Notes: generated from the letters alone by a model not told the origin. A DNA stretch of 64,000 bases from Haloglycomyces albus DSM 45210 (GCF_000527155.1 NZ_AZUQ01000001.1:1733615-1797614); one strand, 5' to 3'. Positions 27,970 through 36,890 are shown, numbered from the stretch's first letter. A program made the numbers and translations.

Positions 27970-29514
27970 ATGCAAGATCTGGTACTCGTGGTGGACTTCG
28001 GTGCCCAATACGCGCAGCTCATCGCCCGCAGAGTGCGGGAAACGCAAGTGTATTCCGAGGTAGTGCCCTCAAACATGCCCGTCGCCGAGATGCTCGCGAA
28101 GAAGCCGTCCGCCGTTATCCTGTCGGGTGGCCCGTCGAGCGTGTACGCCGAAGGCGCTCCACAAATCGATGCGGCTCTGTTCGAGGCCGATGTTCCCGTT
28201 TTCGGGATCTGCTACGGGTTCCAGGCTATGACTCAATCCCTGGGTGGCACGGTCACCAAGACCGGTTTGAGCGAGTACGGCGGCACTGAGCTCGACGTCG
28301 ATTCGGATTCCACCTTGTTGACCGGTCTTCCCGAGCGGCAATCGGTATGGATGAGCCACGGCGATTCGGTGACCGAGGCTCCCGACGGTTTCACCGTTAT
28401 CGGCCACACCGAGCGCACTCCGGTGGCCGCCTTTGAGAATCTGGACCGCAAACTCGCGGGCGTGCAGTACCACCCCGAGGTGGCGCACACCCCGCACGGC
28501 CAGGCGGTACTGCGTCATTTCCTACACGACATCGCCGGGATCAAACCCTCGTGGACGTTCGGCAACATCATCGACGAACAGGTCGAACGCATTCGTGCTC
28601 AGGTGGGTGACAAGCGAGTCCTCTGCGCGCTGTCGGGCGGGGTGGACTCCTCGGTCGCCGCCGCACTGGTGCACAAGGCCGTCGGTGATCAATTGACGTG
28701 TGTGTTCGTCGATCACGGTCTCCTGCGTCAGGGAGAGGCCGAACAGGTCGTCAACGACTACGCGCAACTCACCGGAATCGACGTACGCGCCGTCGACGTC
28801 AGTCAGCGTTTCCTCTCCGAACTCAAAGGCGTCACCGACCCTGAGGAGAAACGCAAGATCATTGGGCGGGAGTTCATTCGCACCTTTGAACAGTCCGCGC
28901 GAGACCTGGCGAGTGAAGGGGAATTCCATTACCTCGTACAGGGCACGCTGTATCCCGACGTGGTGGAGTCCGGGGGAGGAACCGGTACGGCCAACATCAA
29001 AAGCCACCACAATGTCGGGGGACTTCCCGAGGATCTTAAATTCGATCTGGTCGAACCGCTGCGGACGCTCTTCAAAGACGAGGTTCGCGCGATCGGACTG
29101 GAACTGGGACTGCCGGAGTCACTGGTGTGGCGCCAGCCGTTCCCCGGCCCCGGCCTGGGAATCCGCATCATCGGGGAAGTGACTCACGATCGACTGGAAA
29201 TGCTGCGGGCCGCCGACGCCATCGCCCGTGCCGAGCTCAAAGCGGCCGGTCTGGAACGGTCGGTCTGGCAGTTCCCCGTCGTTCTCTTGGCCGACGTTCA
29301 CTCGGTCGGAGTGCAAGGTGACGGCCGCACCTACGGCCATCCGGTCGTACTTAGGCCCGTATCCAGTGAAGACGCCATGACCGCCGACTGGTCGCGGCTG
29401 CCGTACGAGCTGCTGTCGAAAATCTCCACTCGGATCACCAATGAGGTGCCCGAGATCAATCGCGTCGTCGTCGACGTGACCTCCAAACCACCGGGAACCA
29501 TCGAATGGGAGTGA
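27970..29514 (+). CDS. guaA: GMP synthase (glutamine-hydrolysing)
   Basis: The 514-residue protein starts at ATG 27970 ([20 protein letters not shown]), preceded by GGAAG. The class I glutamine amidotransferase domain has the nucleophile in [10 protein letters not shown] and His/Glu in QYHPEVAHT. The ATP-pyrophosphatase domain has the P-loop [12 protein letters not shown]. The dimerisation domain includes [13 protein letters not shown], and the protein ends in KPPGTIEWE. It makes GMP from XMP, glutamine and ATP in the cytoplasm. Confidence 0.98.
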   Translation: MQDLVLVVDFGAQYAQLIARRVRETQVYSEVVPSNMPVAEMLAKKPSAVILSGGPSSVYAEGAPQIDAALFEADVPVFGICYGFQAMTQSLGGTVTKTGLSEYGGTELDVDSDSTLLTGLPERQSVWMSHGDSVTEAPDGFTVIGHTERTPVAAFENLDRKLAGVQYHPEVAHTPHGQAVLRHFLHDIAGIKPSWTFGNIIDEQVERIRAQVGDKRVLCALSGGVDSSVAAALVHKAVGDQLTCVFVDHGLLRQGEAEQVVNDYAQLTGIDVRAVDVSQRFLSELKGVTDPEEKRKIIGREFIRTFEQSARDLASEGEFHYLVQGTLYPDVVESGGGTGTANIKSHHNVGGLPEDLKFDLVEPLRTLFKDEVRAIGLELGLPESLVWRQPFPGPGLGIRIIGEVTHDRLEMLRAADAIARAELKAAGLERSVWQFPVVLLADVHSVGVQGDGRTYGHPVVLRPVSSEDAMTADWSRLPYELLSKISTRITNEVPEINRVVVDVTSKPPGTIEWE

Positions 29515-29649
29515 TCCCTCGTTCACAGCCGCCGACGCCCCGCATCGCCCAGTCGGCGGTTGACGATGGGTCCGGTACCCCACGGACGTGTCACCACCGC
29601 GTTTAAGAGGCGACACTGACAGTTCTCACTCCGACGTAGAGTTGAAGGT

Positions 29650-30582
29650 ATGCAATTCCGGATAGCTGCGTACGGGGAGGTACGCGATCATCGAGGGCGC
29701 CTGTTGCTGACCAGGCGCCGACACGCGAAAGGGAGCCACGGTCCATGGCATCTTCCCGGCGGAATCATCAATCATGGGGAAAGCCCGGCGGAAGCGGCCG
29801 GGCGACTCGTCAGCCACGAGGTAGGAACCGACCTCAACGCGCTGGAGCCAGTCGCGGCCCTGGCGATCGCACGTAACGACGTTCACACCAACGCCGTCGT
29901 CTTTCGCATGGACACTCCGGCGGCGGAACCGCCGTCCCGCCCCGGCACGACTGTGGCATGGGTCGATCCCCAGCAGGCGCTGGCCGAGACGCATTCCCCC
30001 TTCGTATCCGCAGCGCTAGGGGAAACCGATACCCGGCTCGCCGGGCAGATTCACAAATCCGAGGCACAGGAGGTACGACCCACCCCGCCGAGTAAGGCAC
30101 GCAAAGGACGCCGGAAACGCGGGCAGCGGTTCGGTGCCTACGGTGTCGTCAGCGACGCCGACGGACGGATTCTCCTCGCCCAGATTTCCGAGGGATATCC
30201 GGGTGGAGGTACCTGGCACCTGCCTGGAGGCGGAGTCGACTTCGCCGAGGCGCCCGCACAAGCGGTCGTGCGCGAAATATGGGAGGAAACCGGCCAGAAC
30301 GCCCAGGTCGATCGGCTCCTGGGAGTGACTTCGTTCCGCCACCGCCGTGCCATCGGCCCGGAAGGATATCCGCTTGACTGGCACGGAGTACGAGCGATAT
30401 ACGGGGCGTCCGTGTCAGATCCGTCACGTGCCCAGGTGGTCGAGGCCGCCGGAGGCTCGACCTGCCAGAGCCGCTGGTTCCAAGCCGACGAACTCCGGGA
30501 ACTACCGATTTCCCCGGCAGTCGAGGACGCTCTGGGAATACTGGACCACTCCTCACCGCTCAAACAACACCTGACGGCCTGA
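29650..30582 (+). CDS. tandem NUDIX protein, first domain degenerate
   Basis: The 310-residue protein has two NUDIX domains. Domain 1 (about 1-125) has LPGGIINHGESPAEAAGRLVSHEVGTD in place of a proper NUDIX box: the metal-binding REUxEE core reads GRLVSHE, so catalysis is doubtful. A basic linker (KARKGRRKRGQ) joins domain 2 (about 155-300), whose box GGGVDFAEAPAQAVVREIWEETGQ keeps the REUxEE residues. The second domain likely hydrolyses a nucleoside diphosphate derivative; the first may bind substrate or serve structure. Confidence 0.88.
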   Translation: MQFRIAAYGEVRDHRGRLLLTRRRHAKGSHGPWHLPGGIINHGESPAEAAGRLVSHEVGTDLNALEPVAALAIARNDVHTNAVVFRMDTPAAEPPSRPGTTVAWVDPQQALAETHSPFVSAALGETDTRLAGQIHKSEAQEVRPTPPSKARKGRRKRGQRFGAYGVVSDADGRILLAQISEGYPGGGTWHLPGGGVDFAEAPAQAVVREIWEETGQNAQVDRLLGVTSFRHRRAIGPEGYPLDWHGVRAIYGASVSDPSRAQVVEAAGGSTCQSRWFQADELRELPISPAVEDALGILDHSSPLKQHLTA

Positions 30583-30837
30583 CGACCGAACGGTAAAACC
30601 AGGGGCAACGGTCGACTAAAGTCGAGATGTTCTAGAGGTATCGCGGCAATACCGAACAGACCGGTGTTCACGGGGACTTCATCGCCGGCGACGCCTGGCA
30701 AAACAGCCACGACAACAGGCATAACGTCGCTTTCCTGAAGGCCCCGTGCCACGGACGCCTCAATCGTACGGAGGCTCTAAAAGCCTTCTTCACGTATTGG
30801 TATCGTCGTGGAGTTCATAGATCATTAAGGAGGAGCC
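30583..30837. other. intergenic region upstream of pssA
   Basis: No gene is seen in these 255 bases. AAGGAGG at 30827-30833 is the ribosome binding site that fixes the GTG start of the next gene. Confidence 0.5.
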
Positions 30838-31728
30838 GTGCTCCCAAAAGCCCCATGGAGGCGTAATCGTCCGGCTGTCACTCGACGCAACCCCGCGAAA
30901 CCACGTCGGGTACGAACCGTGGCACACCGGATAGCGCATCCCACGGCGAGCCGACGGGTACGCGCAGCTCATCGACCGCCCAGCGATGACTCCATGGCGG
31001 CTCCCGAACCGATCCCCCTGCTCCCCGGCGAACACACTCTGGCGCGGCGCTGTTCGTTCGCGCTCGCCAACTGTTTCACTCTCGCTTCGATCACCCTGGC
31101 CCTTTTCTCCATCGTCCTGGCCACCGACGGGCAACTCACCTACGCCGCGGCGGCACTGGTCGGCTGCGTTCTCGCCGACGGCCTCGACGGTCCGGTCGCA
31201 CGACGTTTCGGAGTGGCCAGTCCCTTCGGCGCACAAATGGACTCTCTGGCCGATATGTGCGCCTTCGGGGTAGCGACGCCCATTCTGTTCTTCTGCTGGA
31301 TGGAGGGAACCTTCCACTCGGTGCTCCTACTGGCCATCAGCGTCTTCTTCGGAGCCTGCGCGGCGATTCGACTGGCCCGCTTCAACGTGTCGCCTAAGGA
31401 CGGTCGGTACTTCTCCGGCGTCCCCACCACACTGGCGGCCGCGGTGGTCACTCTGTCGGCCCTATTGCTCGACGAGCCCATTGGAGTAGTCGGAATACTG
31501 ACCGCCACTTGTGCGATCTTCATGATCTCGCCGTTCCCGTACCCCAAGCTGGGGCAGCTGGCCAAACTGCCGATCTGGCTCTGGGCACTTCCGATCGCCG
31601 GCTTCTGGTTCGACCATGAAATGACGTTTTACACCTTGGTATGGGCTTACCTGGGCGCGGGTCCCATTCTGTGGATCGGACTGCGGCGTGGGAAAGAGTC
31701 CGAGGATCTGTCGGGAAGCCCCGCGTAA
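30838..31728 (+). CDS. pssA: CDP-diacylglycerol-serine O-phosphatidyltransferase
   Basis: The 296-residue protein starts at GTG 30838 behind a perfect AAGGAGG. About 60 basic residues precede a membrane domain. The CDP-alcohol phosphatidyltransferase signature is complete (DGLDGPVARR, then eight residues, G, three, D, three, D within FGAQMDSLAD). The neighbouring decarboxylase, convergent at 31790, supports phosphatidylserine as the product. The pair would make phosphatidylethanolamine. Confidence 0.9.
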   Translation: MLPKAPWRRNRPAVTRRNPAKPRRVRTVAHRIAHPTASRRVRAAHRPPSDDSMAAPEPIPLLPGEHTLARRCSFALANCFTLASITLALFSIVLATDGQLTYAAAALVGCVLADGLDGPVARRFGVASPFGAQMDSLADMCAFGVATPILFFCWMEGTFHSVLLLAISVFFGACAAIRLARFNVSPKDGRYFSGVPTTLAAAVVTLSALLLDEPIGVVGILTATCAIFMISPFPYPKLGQLAKLPIWLWALPIAGFWFDHEMTFYTLVWAYLGAGPILWIGLRRGKESEDLSGSPA

Positions 31729-31789
31729 ATCGACCTCGCGCATGGAAAAAGCCGGGGCCGACCATGCGGCCCCGGCGACGATGCTCCGT

Positions 31790-33013
31790 TTAGCTCCAGC
31801 GGGCCAGTACCGACTCGCCTCCGCGTACGGTGTCGCCCGGCTCGACCAGAGCCTGCGCTTCACCCTGCGGCAGGTAGATATCGGTGCGCGATCCGAAGCG
31901 GATGAGACCGTAGCGTTCACCCTTGGCGACCGTGGCACCGATCTTGGATCGATTGACGATGCGACGCGCGATCATGCCCGTGCGCTGCGCGACCGCCACC
32001 CGTCCGCGTCCGGTGTCGAACACCGTGTAGCAGGCGGCGTTGTGCTCGGACTCAGGCTTCATGGCATTGACGAAGCCGCCCGTCTCGGTGAAGATGTCGA
32101 CCACGTTTCCCGAAACCGGGGCTCGGTTGATGTGTACGTCCAAGATGGAGAGAAAGACGGAGATGCGCAGCCAGTCGCTCCCGGCGTTCCCGGTGGCGGC
32201 GCCGAACCGCTCGTCCACGACCGTCTCGATGGCGGTGACCGTGCCGTCCGAGGCGGCCAGTACCGAATCGGGGTCGGGGTCCATCCCGGCCACGTCGGCG
32301 GCGCGCTCGGGGTCGCGGAAGAACGCGCCCACCGGCAACGACAGGGCCGCCGGGACCATCCAGGCCTTGGACTTCGGGCGAAGGCGTTTGGTGATCAAGG
32401 CCGCGCCCAGGCACAGACCGGCCGCGATGACGCCGTTCGAGTCGACGTGCATGCCCGGTGAGACCGGTACGGACGAGGCCCGCCACGCGGGCGCGATGTC
32501 GTCGGTGTCGTTCTTCGACTGTGCGGAGTCGAACCGCAGCTTGTGGATACGCAGAGGTGGGAAGGAACGGGCGATGAGATCGGACCCGATGCCGTGGTCG
32601 GCCACCAGTTCGGCGATTTCCTCCCGTGCGGGGGCGGTCAATGTGGCGGCGAAGGTGAGAGTTCCGCCGGCTTCGACCTTCTGCTTCAGGGTTTCGATGT
32701 CGTTGATGAACTCTTCGGCTTCAACGGTGACGGGGGTGGCGAGCATGATGTGGTCGACCGCGGCGGCTTCCTGAACGTCAGCGAGGACGTCGACGTTTCC
32801 GGAGGTCCAGGAGCCTTCCTCGTCGAGGCCGCGACGGACTTCGTCCACCGCGTCGGTGACGACGGTCAGTTTGTCGTCGGGCATGAGGCTCTCGAGGGCC
32901 GACTTGAGGACATTGTCGTTCCACGCGGCACCGATGACCAATCCGGTCTTGGGGCCGCGTCGGCGATTGAATTCGTCTGTGATTCCGCGAGCGGCGGCTG
33001 TGGAGATAGGCAT
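31790..33013 (-). CDS. psd: phosphatidylserine decarboxylase with N-terminal extension
   Basis: The 407-residue protein is a fusion. Residues about 190-407 form a phosphatidylserine decarboxylase of the short type. It includes GAFFRDPER, DVHINRAPVSG and the self-cleavage site RFGSRTDIYLP, whose Ser becomes the pyruvoyl group. Residues 1 to about 185 resemble a degenerate Rossmann/methyltransferase-like fold (GLVIGAAWNDNVLKSALE) with no intact SAM motif. The ATG at 33013 is chosen because a TATAGT -10 box (33021-33026) lies seven bases upstream, fitting a leaderless mRNA. A frame to 33064 is open. Confidence 0.88.
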   Translation of the reverse strand: MPISTAAARGITDEFNRRRGPKTGLVIGAAWNDNVLKSALESLMPDDKLTVVTDAVDEVRRGLDEEGSWTSGNVDVLADVQEAAAVDHIMLATPVTVEAEEFINDIETLKQKVEAGGTLTFAATLTAPAREEIAELVADHGIGSDLIARSFPPLRIHKLRFDSAQSKNDTDDIAPAWRASSVPVSPGMHVDSNGVIAAGLCLGAALITKRLRPKSKAWMVPAALSLPVGAFFRDPERAADVAGMDPDPDSVLAASDGTVTAIETVVDERFGAATGNAGSDWLRISVFLSILDVHINRAPVSGNVVDIFTETGGFVNAMKPESEHNAACYTVFDTGRGRVAVAQRTGMIARRIVNRSKIGATVAKGERYGLIRFGSRTDIYLPQGEAQALVEPGDTVRGGESVLARWS

Positions 33014-33261
33014 AGCACTGACTATAAAGGCTAAGCGCAAGGGAACGTAAACCGACAAGCGCACAGTGGCGGGGACCGAGAAAAAGAACCGCCCGGGCCT
33101 ACGCCGAACCGACCGATCAGCGGAGCGGTTCCGGCTCGGGAGACCGCCTGATCGGCGTCATACTTTTGGTCAATACCGATAATCGTTCGTACGAGAAGCC
33201 GTCTCAGCGCCGCAGAGCCGTCGTTGACCAGGATGTAACGGTTTTGCGATAGGAGGCCGAG
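33014..33261. other. divergent promoter region between psd and adhesin 1
   Basis: The psd -10 box is at 33021-33026. GAACCG near 33104 can pair with CGGTTC near 33126. AGGAGG at about 33250 is the ribosome binding site of the adhesin gene. No gene is seen. Confidence 0.4.
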
Positions 33262-34416
33262 ATGCGAAAGTCACAGACGGTGAATCCCTGGTTCAAGGGA
33301 ACGGGCGCGTTGATTCTGGCAGGTGGAATCGCCGCCTTGGCCGTGAGTCCGGTTCACGCCGAGGAAGAGGAAACGCCGCTTATCACCGGTGATGTTGAGA
33401 CGACGGAAGGCCTCACACTTCTGGAGTCCACTGACGACGGTTCGGGAGACCTCATGGAGATCGAGGCCGACATCATTTCCCTCACCCCCCACGACGGCGA
33501 TGGAGAGGCACTCCTGACCTACTGCATCGACTTGGAGACCGACCTGATCACCGACCACCCGTACGCCGAGGGTGAGTGGACGGAGTCAAATGTTCCCAAC
33601 CTCGAGTCCGTGCGGTGGGTTCTGTCGAATTCCTACCCGAACGTATCGGCTGACGCGCTACTGAGCGCGTCCGACTTCGACGGAGATCTAGACGCCGGCG
33701 CGGGTGTGGGTGCCGAAGTGGTCGCGTATGTGGCGACCCAGGCCGCCGTGTGGCATTACACGGACGGCTTCACTTTGAACTCCGGCGACGCCACCGTGGA
33801 AGTGGACGGTGTGGCCGACGAGGCCATCGAAGCCGTCTACGACTACCTGGTGGACAACACCGGTACGCTGCCGAACCCGGACGAGTACAACATTGAGATA
33901 GGAAATCTGGACACGGCCACGTACGACGGTGAGAAATTCGGTCCGTACATTATGCAGTCCAATGTGGGCCAGGTGGAGCTCGCCGCCGAGGGCGGTTCGT
34001 TGGTGGACGAAGACGGTGAGGCGGTGGACGTTCTCGCCGGCGGCGAGGAGTTCTACATCAGCTTGGAACGGGCGTCGAACACGATCACCATCGACGGAGT
34101 CGCGTCCTACGATCTTCCGCTTGGGCGGGTATTTCTGGCCACGACGCCGGAAGCGGTCGCGAGTGACTTCTCCCAGGCGTCGGACAAGGAAGCGTCTCAG
34201 AAACTGATCCTCGCTCAGCCGCGCGAGTCCGAACTGCCGGCAAACTGGGCCTTTGAACTGGAAGTGCCGCGCACCGATGGGGTTCCGGAGTCCGAGACTC
34301 TCCCGGTGACCGGTAACGCCTTTATTTACGCGGGAGGATTGGCCGCCGTGCTGGTCGCCGCCGGAACGGTGGCCTTGCTGGTAACAACCCGGCGGCGTAC
34401 CACCACATCTGTCTAA
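33262..34416 (+). CDS. LPXTG-anchored thioester-domain surface protein 1
   Basis: The 384-residue protein has a signal peptide (about 1-33, ending PVHA). A TQXA/thioester domain follows: Cys88 in LLTYCIDLE and Gln160 in ATQAAVWHYTDGF are the expected partners of an internal thioester. The sorting signal is LPVTG at 347-351, a hydrophobic helix and a RRRTTTSV tail. Known relatives bind host or surface molecules covalently; in an environmental actinobacterium the target is unknown. The protein is very acidic. No sortase gene lies in this window. Confidence 0.88.
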   Translation: MRKSQTVNPWFKGTGALILAGGIAALAVSPVHAEEEETPLITGDVETTEGLTLLESTDDGSGDLMEIEADIISLTPHDGDGEALLTYCIDLETDLITDHPYAEGEWTESNVPNLESVRWVLSNSYPNVSADALLSASDFDGDLDAGAGVGAEVVAYVATQAAVWHYTDGFTLNSGDATVEVDGVADEAIEAVYDYLVDNTGTLPNPDEYNIEIGNLDTATYDGEKFGPYIMQSNVGQVELAAEGGSLVDEDGEAVDVLAGGEEFYISLERASNTITIDGVASYDLPLGRVFLATTPEAVASDFSQASDKEASQKLILAQPRESELPANWAFELEVPRTDGVPESETLPVTGNAFIYAGGLAAVLVAAGTVALLVTTRRRTTTSV

Positions 34417-34445
34417 AGTAGATATTCGTCACTCCTGTTCATGTC

Positions 34446-34488
34446 GGCGAGGGAGCGATCGTCATCGATCGACTTCCTCGCCGTTTTT
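34446..34488 (+). terminator. terminator after adhesin 1
   Basis: GGCGAGG (34446-34452) pairs with CCTCGCC (34476-34482), enclosing an inner CGATCG/CGATCG pair. TTTTT follows at 34484-34488. Confidence 0.85.
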
Positions 34489-34555
34489 CGTGTCATGACC
34501 CCGATAACGGGATGTGGAGGTGAACGTCGTCGCGAATCGTGTCCGCAAAGTCCTT

Positions 34556-34589
34556 GCCTCGTACTCGGGGTACCCCACCCGAGCGAGGC
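34556..34589 (+). promoter_or_regulatory. strong hairpin in the leader of adhesin 2
   Basis: GCCTCG 34556-34561 and CTCGGG 34564-34569, separated by a TA bulge, pair with CCCGAG 34578-34583 and CGAGGC 34584-34589. There is no T-run after it. It lies about 125 bases before the start codon and could be an operator, an mRNA-stabilising stem or part of a regulatory leader. Confidence 0.5.
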
Positions 34590-34712
34590 GTGACGCCATT
34601 GGATATGAATAATGGACATGACCGCAACCGAGAATCGCTCACGAGCGTGTTTGTGGTTGAAGACAAATCTCTAATCCTCCCGATCTCAATTAAATTAAGG
34701 GGCGTCAAAGGG

Positions 34713-35804
34713 ATGTTCAAACGTTCACTCAAAGCCGGTGCGGCGGCAGGAGCCGGTCTCCTGGTGGCCATCGGATCGGCAAACGCCGTACAGGCGCAAG
34801 ACGATGGCAATGAACCGGTTCGCGGTGGGATCGACACCGCTGAAGGATTGTCGCTGAAAGGCAACCAGGGCGGCAATATTCAAGCCAGCCTCATTTCCGT
34901 TGAACTGGATGGGCAGAGCCTGCTCTCGTACTGCATCCAGATTGAAAACCCCCTCCAGGAAGACAAGATCCACGAGGAAACGGCCTGGGATGAACTGGGC
35001 GAAGAAGTAGAGAACCTCGAGGAAGTGCTCGCGGTACTCAACGAGGGCTTCGGTTCCAACGACGCCGACACGGTGTTCGAAAAGGCCGGTGTCGAGGGCG
35101 ACTGGGACGCGGCACTGAGCGATCAGATCGCTTACGCCGGTACTCAGAGCGCCATCTGGTCGCTGACCGACGGCTGGGAGCTGGGCGACGACGCCACCGG
35201 CAGCCCGGAGGACGTCGACGCCGCTGTGACGGCCGTACAGGACTATCTGCTGGACAGTGACCTGGACCCGGTTCCCGAGCCGATCGACGAGCCGACCTTC
35301 GAAGTCACCGGTGACGATGCCGAGTACGACGACGGCGTTGCCGGCCCCTTCCAGGCCAGCACCAACATTGGCCCGCTCACCTTCGAGAGCCCGGAAGGCA
35401 CCACCGTTGTAGACGCCGACGGCAACGAGTTGACCGAGCTGAACGACGGTGACACCTTCTACGCCGAACTCAGCGAGGATGCCGACGAGTTCGCGCTCAA
35501 CATCACCAGCTACACCAACTACTTCGCCGTGGGACGCACCTTCGAAGCCACTCCCGACGAGGTCAGCACCAAGTCCGACGTGCTCAAGGCTCAGCGCATC
35601 ATCCTCGCCGAGCAGGGTTCCCAGCAGATCGAGGGCGAAGTAACCCTGTCGATCGAAGTTCCCAAGCAGCCGAAGCTGCCCGAAACCGGTACCACCTACG
35701 TGATGTTCGCCGGAATCGGTGCGGCTCTGCTCGCCGCCGGTGCCGTCGCGCTCGTCCTCATGCGCCGTAAGCGCACTGCCGGAGACTGGGGGAGCCCCGC
35801 ATAA
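34713..35804 (+). CDS. LPXTG-anchored thioester-domain surface protein 2
   Basis: The 363-residue protein starts at ATG 34713 behind AAGGGG; the longer frame to 34539 is untranslated leader. A signal peptide ends near residue 29 (AVQAQ). The thioester pair is Cys74 in LLSYCIQIE and Gln145 in GTQSAIWSLTDGW. The sorting signal is LPETG at 322-326, a hydrophobic helix and MRRKRTAGDWGSPA. It is a diverged tandem paralogue of the gene at 33262 with its own leader, so the two can be expressed separately. Confidence 0.88.
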   Translation: MFKRSLKAGAAAGAGLLVAIGSANAVQAQDDGNEPVRGGIDTAEGLSLKGNQGGNIQASLISVELDGQSLLSYCIQIENPLQEDKIHEETAWDELGEEVENLEEVLAVLNEGFGSNDADTVFEKAGVEGDWDAALSDQIAYAGTQSAIWSLTDGWELGDDATGSPEDVDAAVTAVQDYLLDSDLDPVPEPIDEPTFEVTGDDAEYDDGVAGPFQASTNIGPLTFESPEGTTVVDADGNELTELNDGDTFYAELSEDADEFALNITSYTNYFAVGRTFEATPDEVSTKSDVLKAQRIILAEQGSQQIEGEVTLSIEVPKQPKLPETGTTYVMFAGIGAALLAAGAVALVLMRRKRTAGDWGSPA

Positions 35805-35899
35805 AGTGCTCCGCAGGTTGCGACGACGGTCGGCCTACGAACCGCTGAGTACGGATATGTGATGCATCGCATGTGTCATTCAGTGGGATATGTCGTGAG

Positions 35900-35923
35900 G
35901 GGGACTGGCTAGGGCCGGTCCCC
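35900..35923 (+). terminator. hairpin after adhesin 2 / before the attenuator promoter
   Basis: GGGGACTGGC (35900-35909) pairs with GCCGGTCCCC (35914-35923) with one G-U pair. It lacks a T-run and overlaps the -35 region of the next promoter, so it may instead or also be an operator. Confidence 0.55.
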
Positions 35924-35928
35924 TGTGG

Positions 35929-35941
35929 CATACTTTGAGTC
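35929..35941 (+). promoter_or_regulatory. leaderless promoter of the aromatic leader peptide
   Basis: CATACT at 35929-35934 ends seven bases before the leader-peptide ATG at 35942, so transcription would begin at or next to the A of the ATG. No ribosome binding site is present. Confidence 0.55.
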
Positions 35942-36010
35942 ATGAACAGCAACGCGCGATTTTACTTTTACTATGGCCCGGTCCGTCCGAGCTATAGGTT
36001 GTCGCGCTAG
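35942..36010 (+). CDS. Phe/Tyr-rich leader peptide (22 aa) of a transcription attenuator
   Basis: The reading frame encodes MNSNARFYFYYGPVRPSY-RLSR, with five aromatic codons in a row (TTT TAC TTT TAC TAT at 35960-35974) and a further Tyr. It ends 13 bases before a terminator, and the next gene is chorismate mutase. This is the classical layout of translation-coupled attenuation: scarce Phe-tRNA or Tyr-tRNA stalls the ribosome and alters folding of the leader. Low charging of these tRNAs would raise expression of the gene that commits chorismate to Phe and Tyr. Confidence 0.88.
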   Translation: MNSNARFYFYYGPVRPSYRLSR

Positions 36011-36023
36011 CTAATGACCTACA

Positions 36024-36053
36024 GCCCCGGGCGGGATGCCCGGGGCATTTTTT
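36024..36053 (+). terminator. attenuator terminator before chorismate mutase
   Basis: A perfect 9-bp GC stem (36024-36032 with 36038-36046) has loop GGGAT and a T-tract to 36053. Its 5' arm CCGGGC can alternatively pair with GCCCGG at 35976-35981 just after the aromatic codons, and TAGGT near 35994 can pair with ACCTA near 36018. Rival folds needed for attenuation therefore exist. Confidence 0.88.
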
Positions 36054-36119
36054 GTGTCTCAGGGAACCGGTCGGTGCTGGATTTCTACCTAGATCCGTAC
36101 TATCGAAGGGATAGCCCTC

Positions 36120-36410
36120 ATGACCAGTGAATCCACTGAATCAGCAGTGTCAACCTCCACCGTCAACGCGGACGACGATCTGGACACCTTGCGAGATCGA
36201 ATCGACGTTCTTGATTCCGAAATAATCCGACTCTGGAAAGAGCGTGCGGGCGTTTCACAAAAAATCGGCCAAATCCGCATGGCCTCGGGCGGTACTCGCC
36301 TGGTATTGGACCGCGAACGGGCGATTCTAGACAAGTTCTCCACGGCATTGGGCCAGGACGGTACCGAAATCGCCATGCTCATTCTGCGAGCCGGCCGAGG
36401 GCCACTGTAA
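36120..36410 (+). CDS. chorismate mutase (AroQ class)
   Basis: The 96-residue protein has the AroQ helical fold. The first helix contains LRDRIDVLDSEIIRLWKERAGVSQKIGQIR, with the active-site Arg and Lys of the family. The second part carries R-RAILDKF. It converts chorismate to prephenate in Phe/Tyr synthesis. It is a free-standing enzyme of actinobacterial type, and the first 20 residues are Ser/Thr-rich. Expression is governed by the attenuator at 35942-36053. Confidence 0.92.
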   Translation: MTSESTESAVSTSTVNADDDLDTLRDRIDVLDSEIIRLWKERAGVSQKIGQIRMASGGTRLVLDRERAILDKFSTALGQDGTEIAMLILRAGRGPL

Positions 36411-36436
36411 TCGACCTTTGATCGCCGTTTTCCGTC

Positions 36437-36466
36437 AGGGCCGCTACCGACCGGTGGCGGCCCTTT
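36437..36466 (+). terminator. terminator after chorismate mutase
   Basis: AGGGCCGC (36437-36444) pairs with GCGGCCCT (36457-36464), with an inner ACCG/CGGT pair, followed by a short T-run. Confidence 0.8.
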
Positions 36467-36508
36467 CCGCGTCTGAGACGGCTATGGCATCGGTGTTTTC
36501 GAACAGGG

Positions 36509-36555
36509 TTGACATTCCTGCGTTTCATGTGTCAAGATTTTCTTACATAGGTAAG
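36509..36555 (+). promoter_or_regulatory. promoter and operator of the ArsR-type gene
   Basis: TTGACA at 36509-36514 and CAAGAT at 36533-36538 are 18 bases apart. The inverted repeat CTTAC-ATAG-GTAAG at 36542-36555 covers the expected start point, the usual place for an autorepressing ArsR-family operator. Confidence 0.6.
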
Positions 36556-36566
36556 GAAAGTGTTTT

Positions 36567-36890
36567 ATGGAGATGAAGGATTTGACGGGTGATGATCTCC
36601 TAGTTGTCTGCGCGGCGCTGGGGAATCCACATCGCCTCCGGATCATGGCCGCGCTGGAAAAGGGCCGTCAGTACGTCAGCCTGTTGGCGCGGGAACTGGA
36701 AATCAGCCGTCCTCTGTTGCATATGCACCTCCAGAAACTGGAAGCGGCCGGCCTGGTACGGGGCGAGCTGGAGCTGTCGGAGGAAGGGAAGGCGGTCAAG
36801 TACTTCGAACCGACCGATTTCCAGCTCAAGCTCACCCCGAAAACCATCGGGGACGCCGTGTCGACCCTGCGGCGCGCCTCGGAATCATAG
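36567..36890 (+). CDS. ArsR-family winged-helix regulator
   Basis: The 107-residue protein has the ArsR fold: ALGNPHRLRIMAALEKG, then the recognition helix region LARELEISRPLLHMHLQKLEAAGLV. No metal-binding Cys cluster is visible, so the signal is probably not a soft metal. ATG 36573 is an alternative start. It is followed after 34 bases by a small membrane protein gene, its likely partner in one operon. Confidence 0.88.
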   Translation: MEMKDLTGDDLLVVCAALGNPHRLRIMAALEKGRQYVSLLARELEISRPLLHMHLQKLEAAGLVRGELELSEEGKAVKYFEPTDFQLKLTPKTIGDAVSTLRRASES

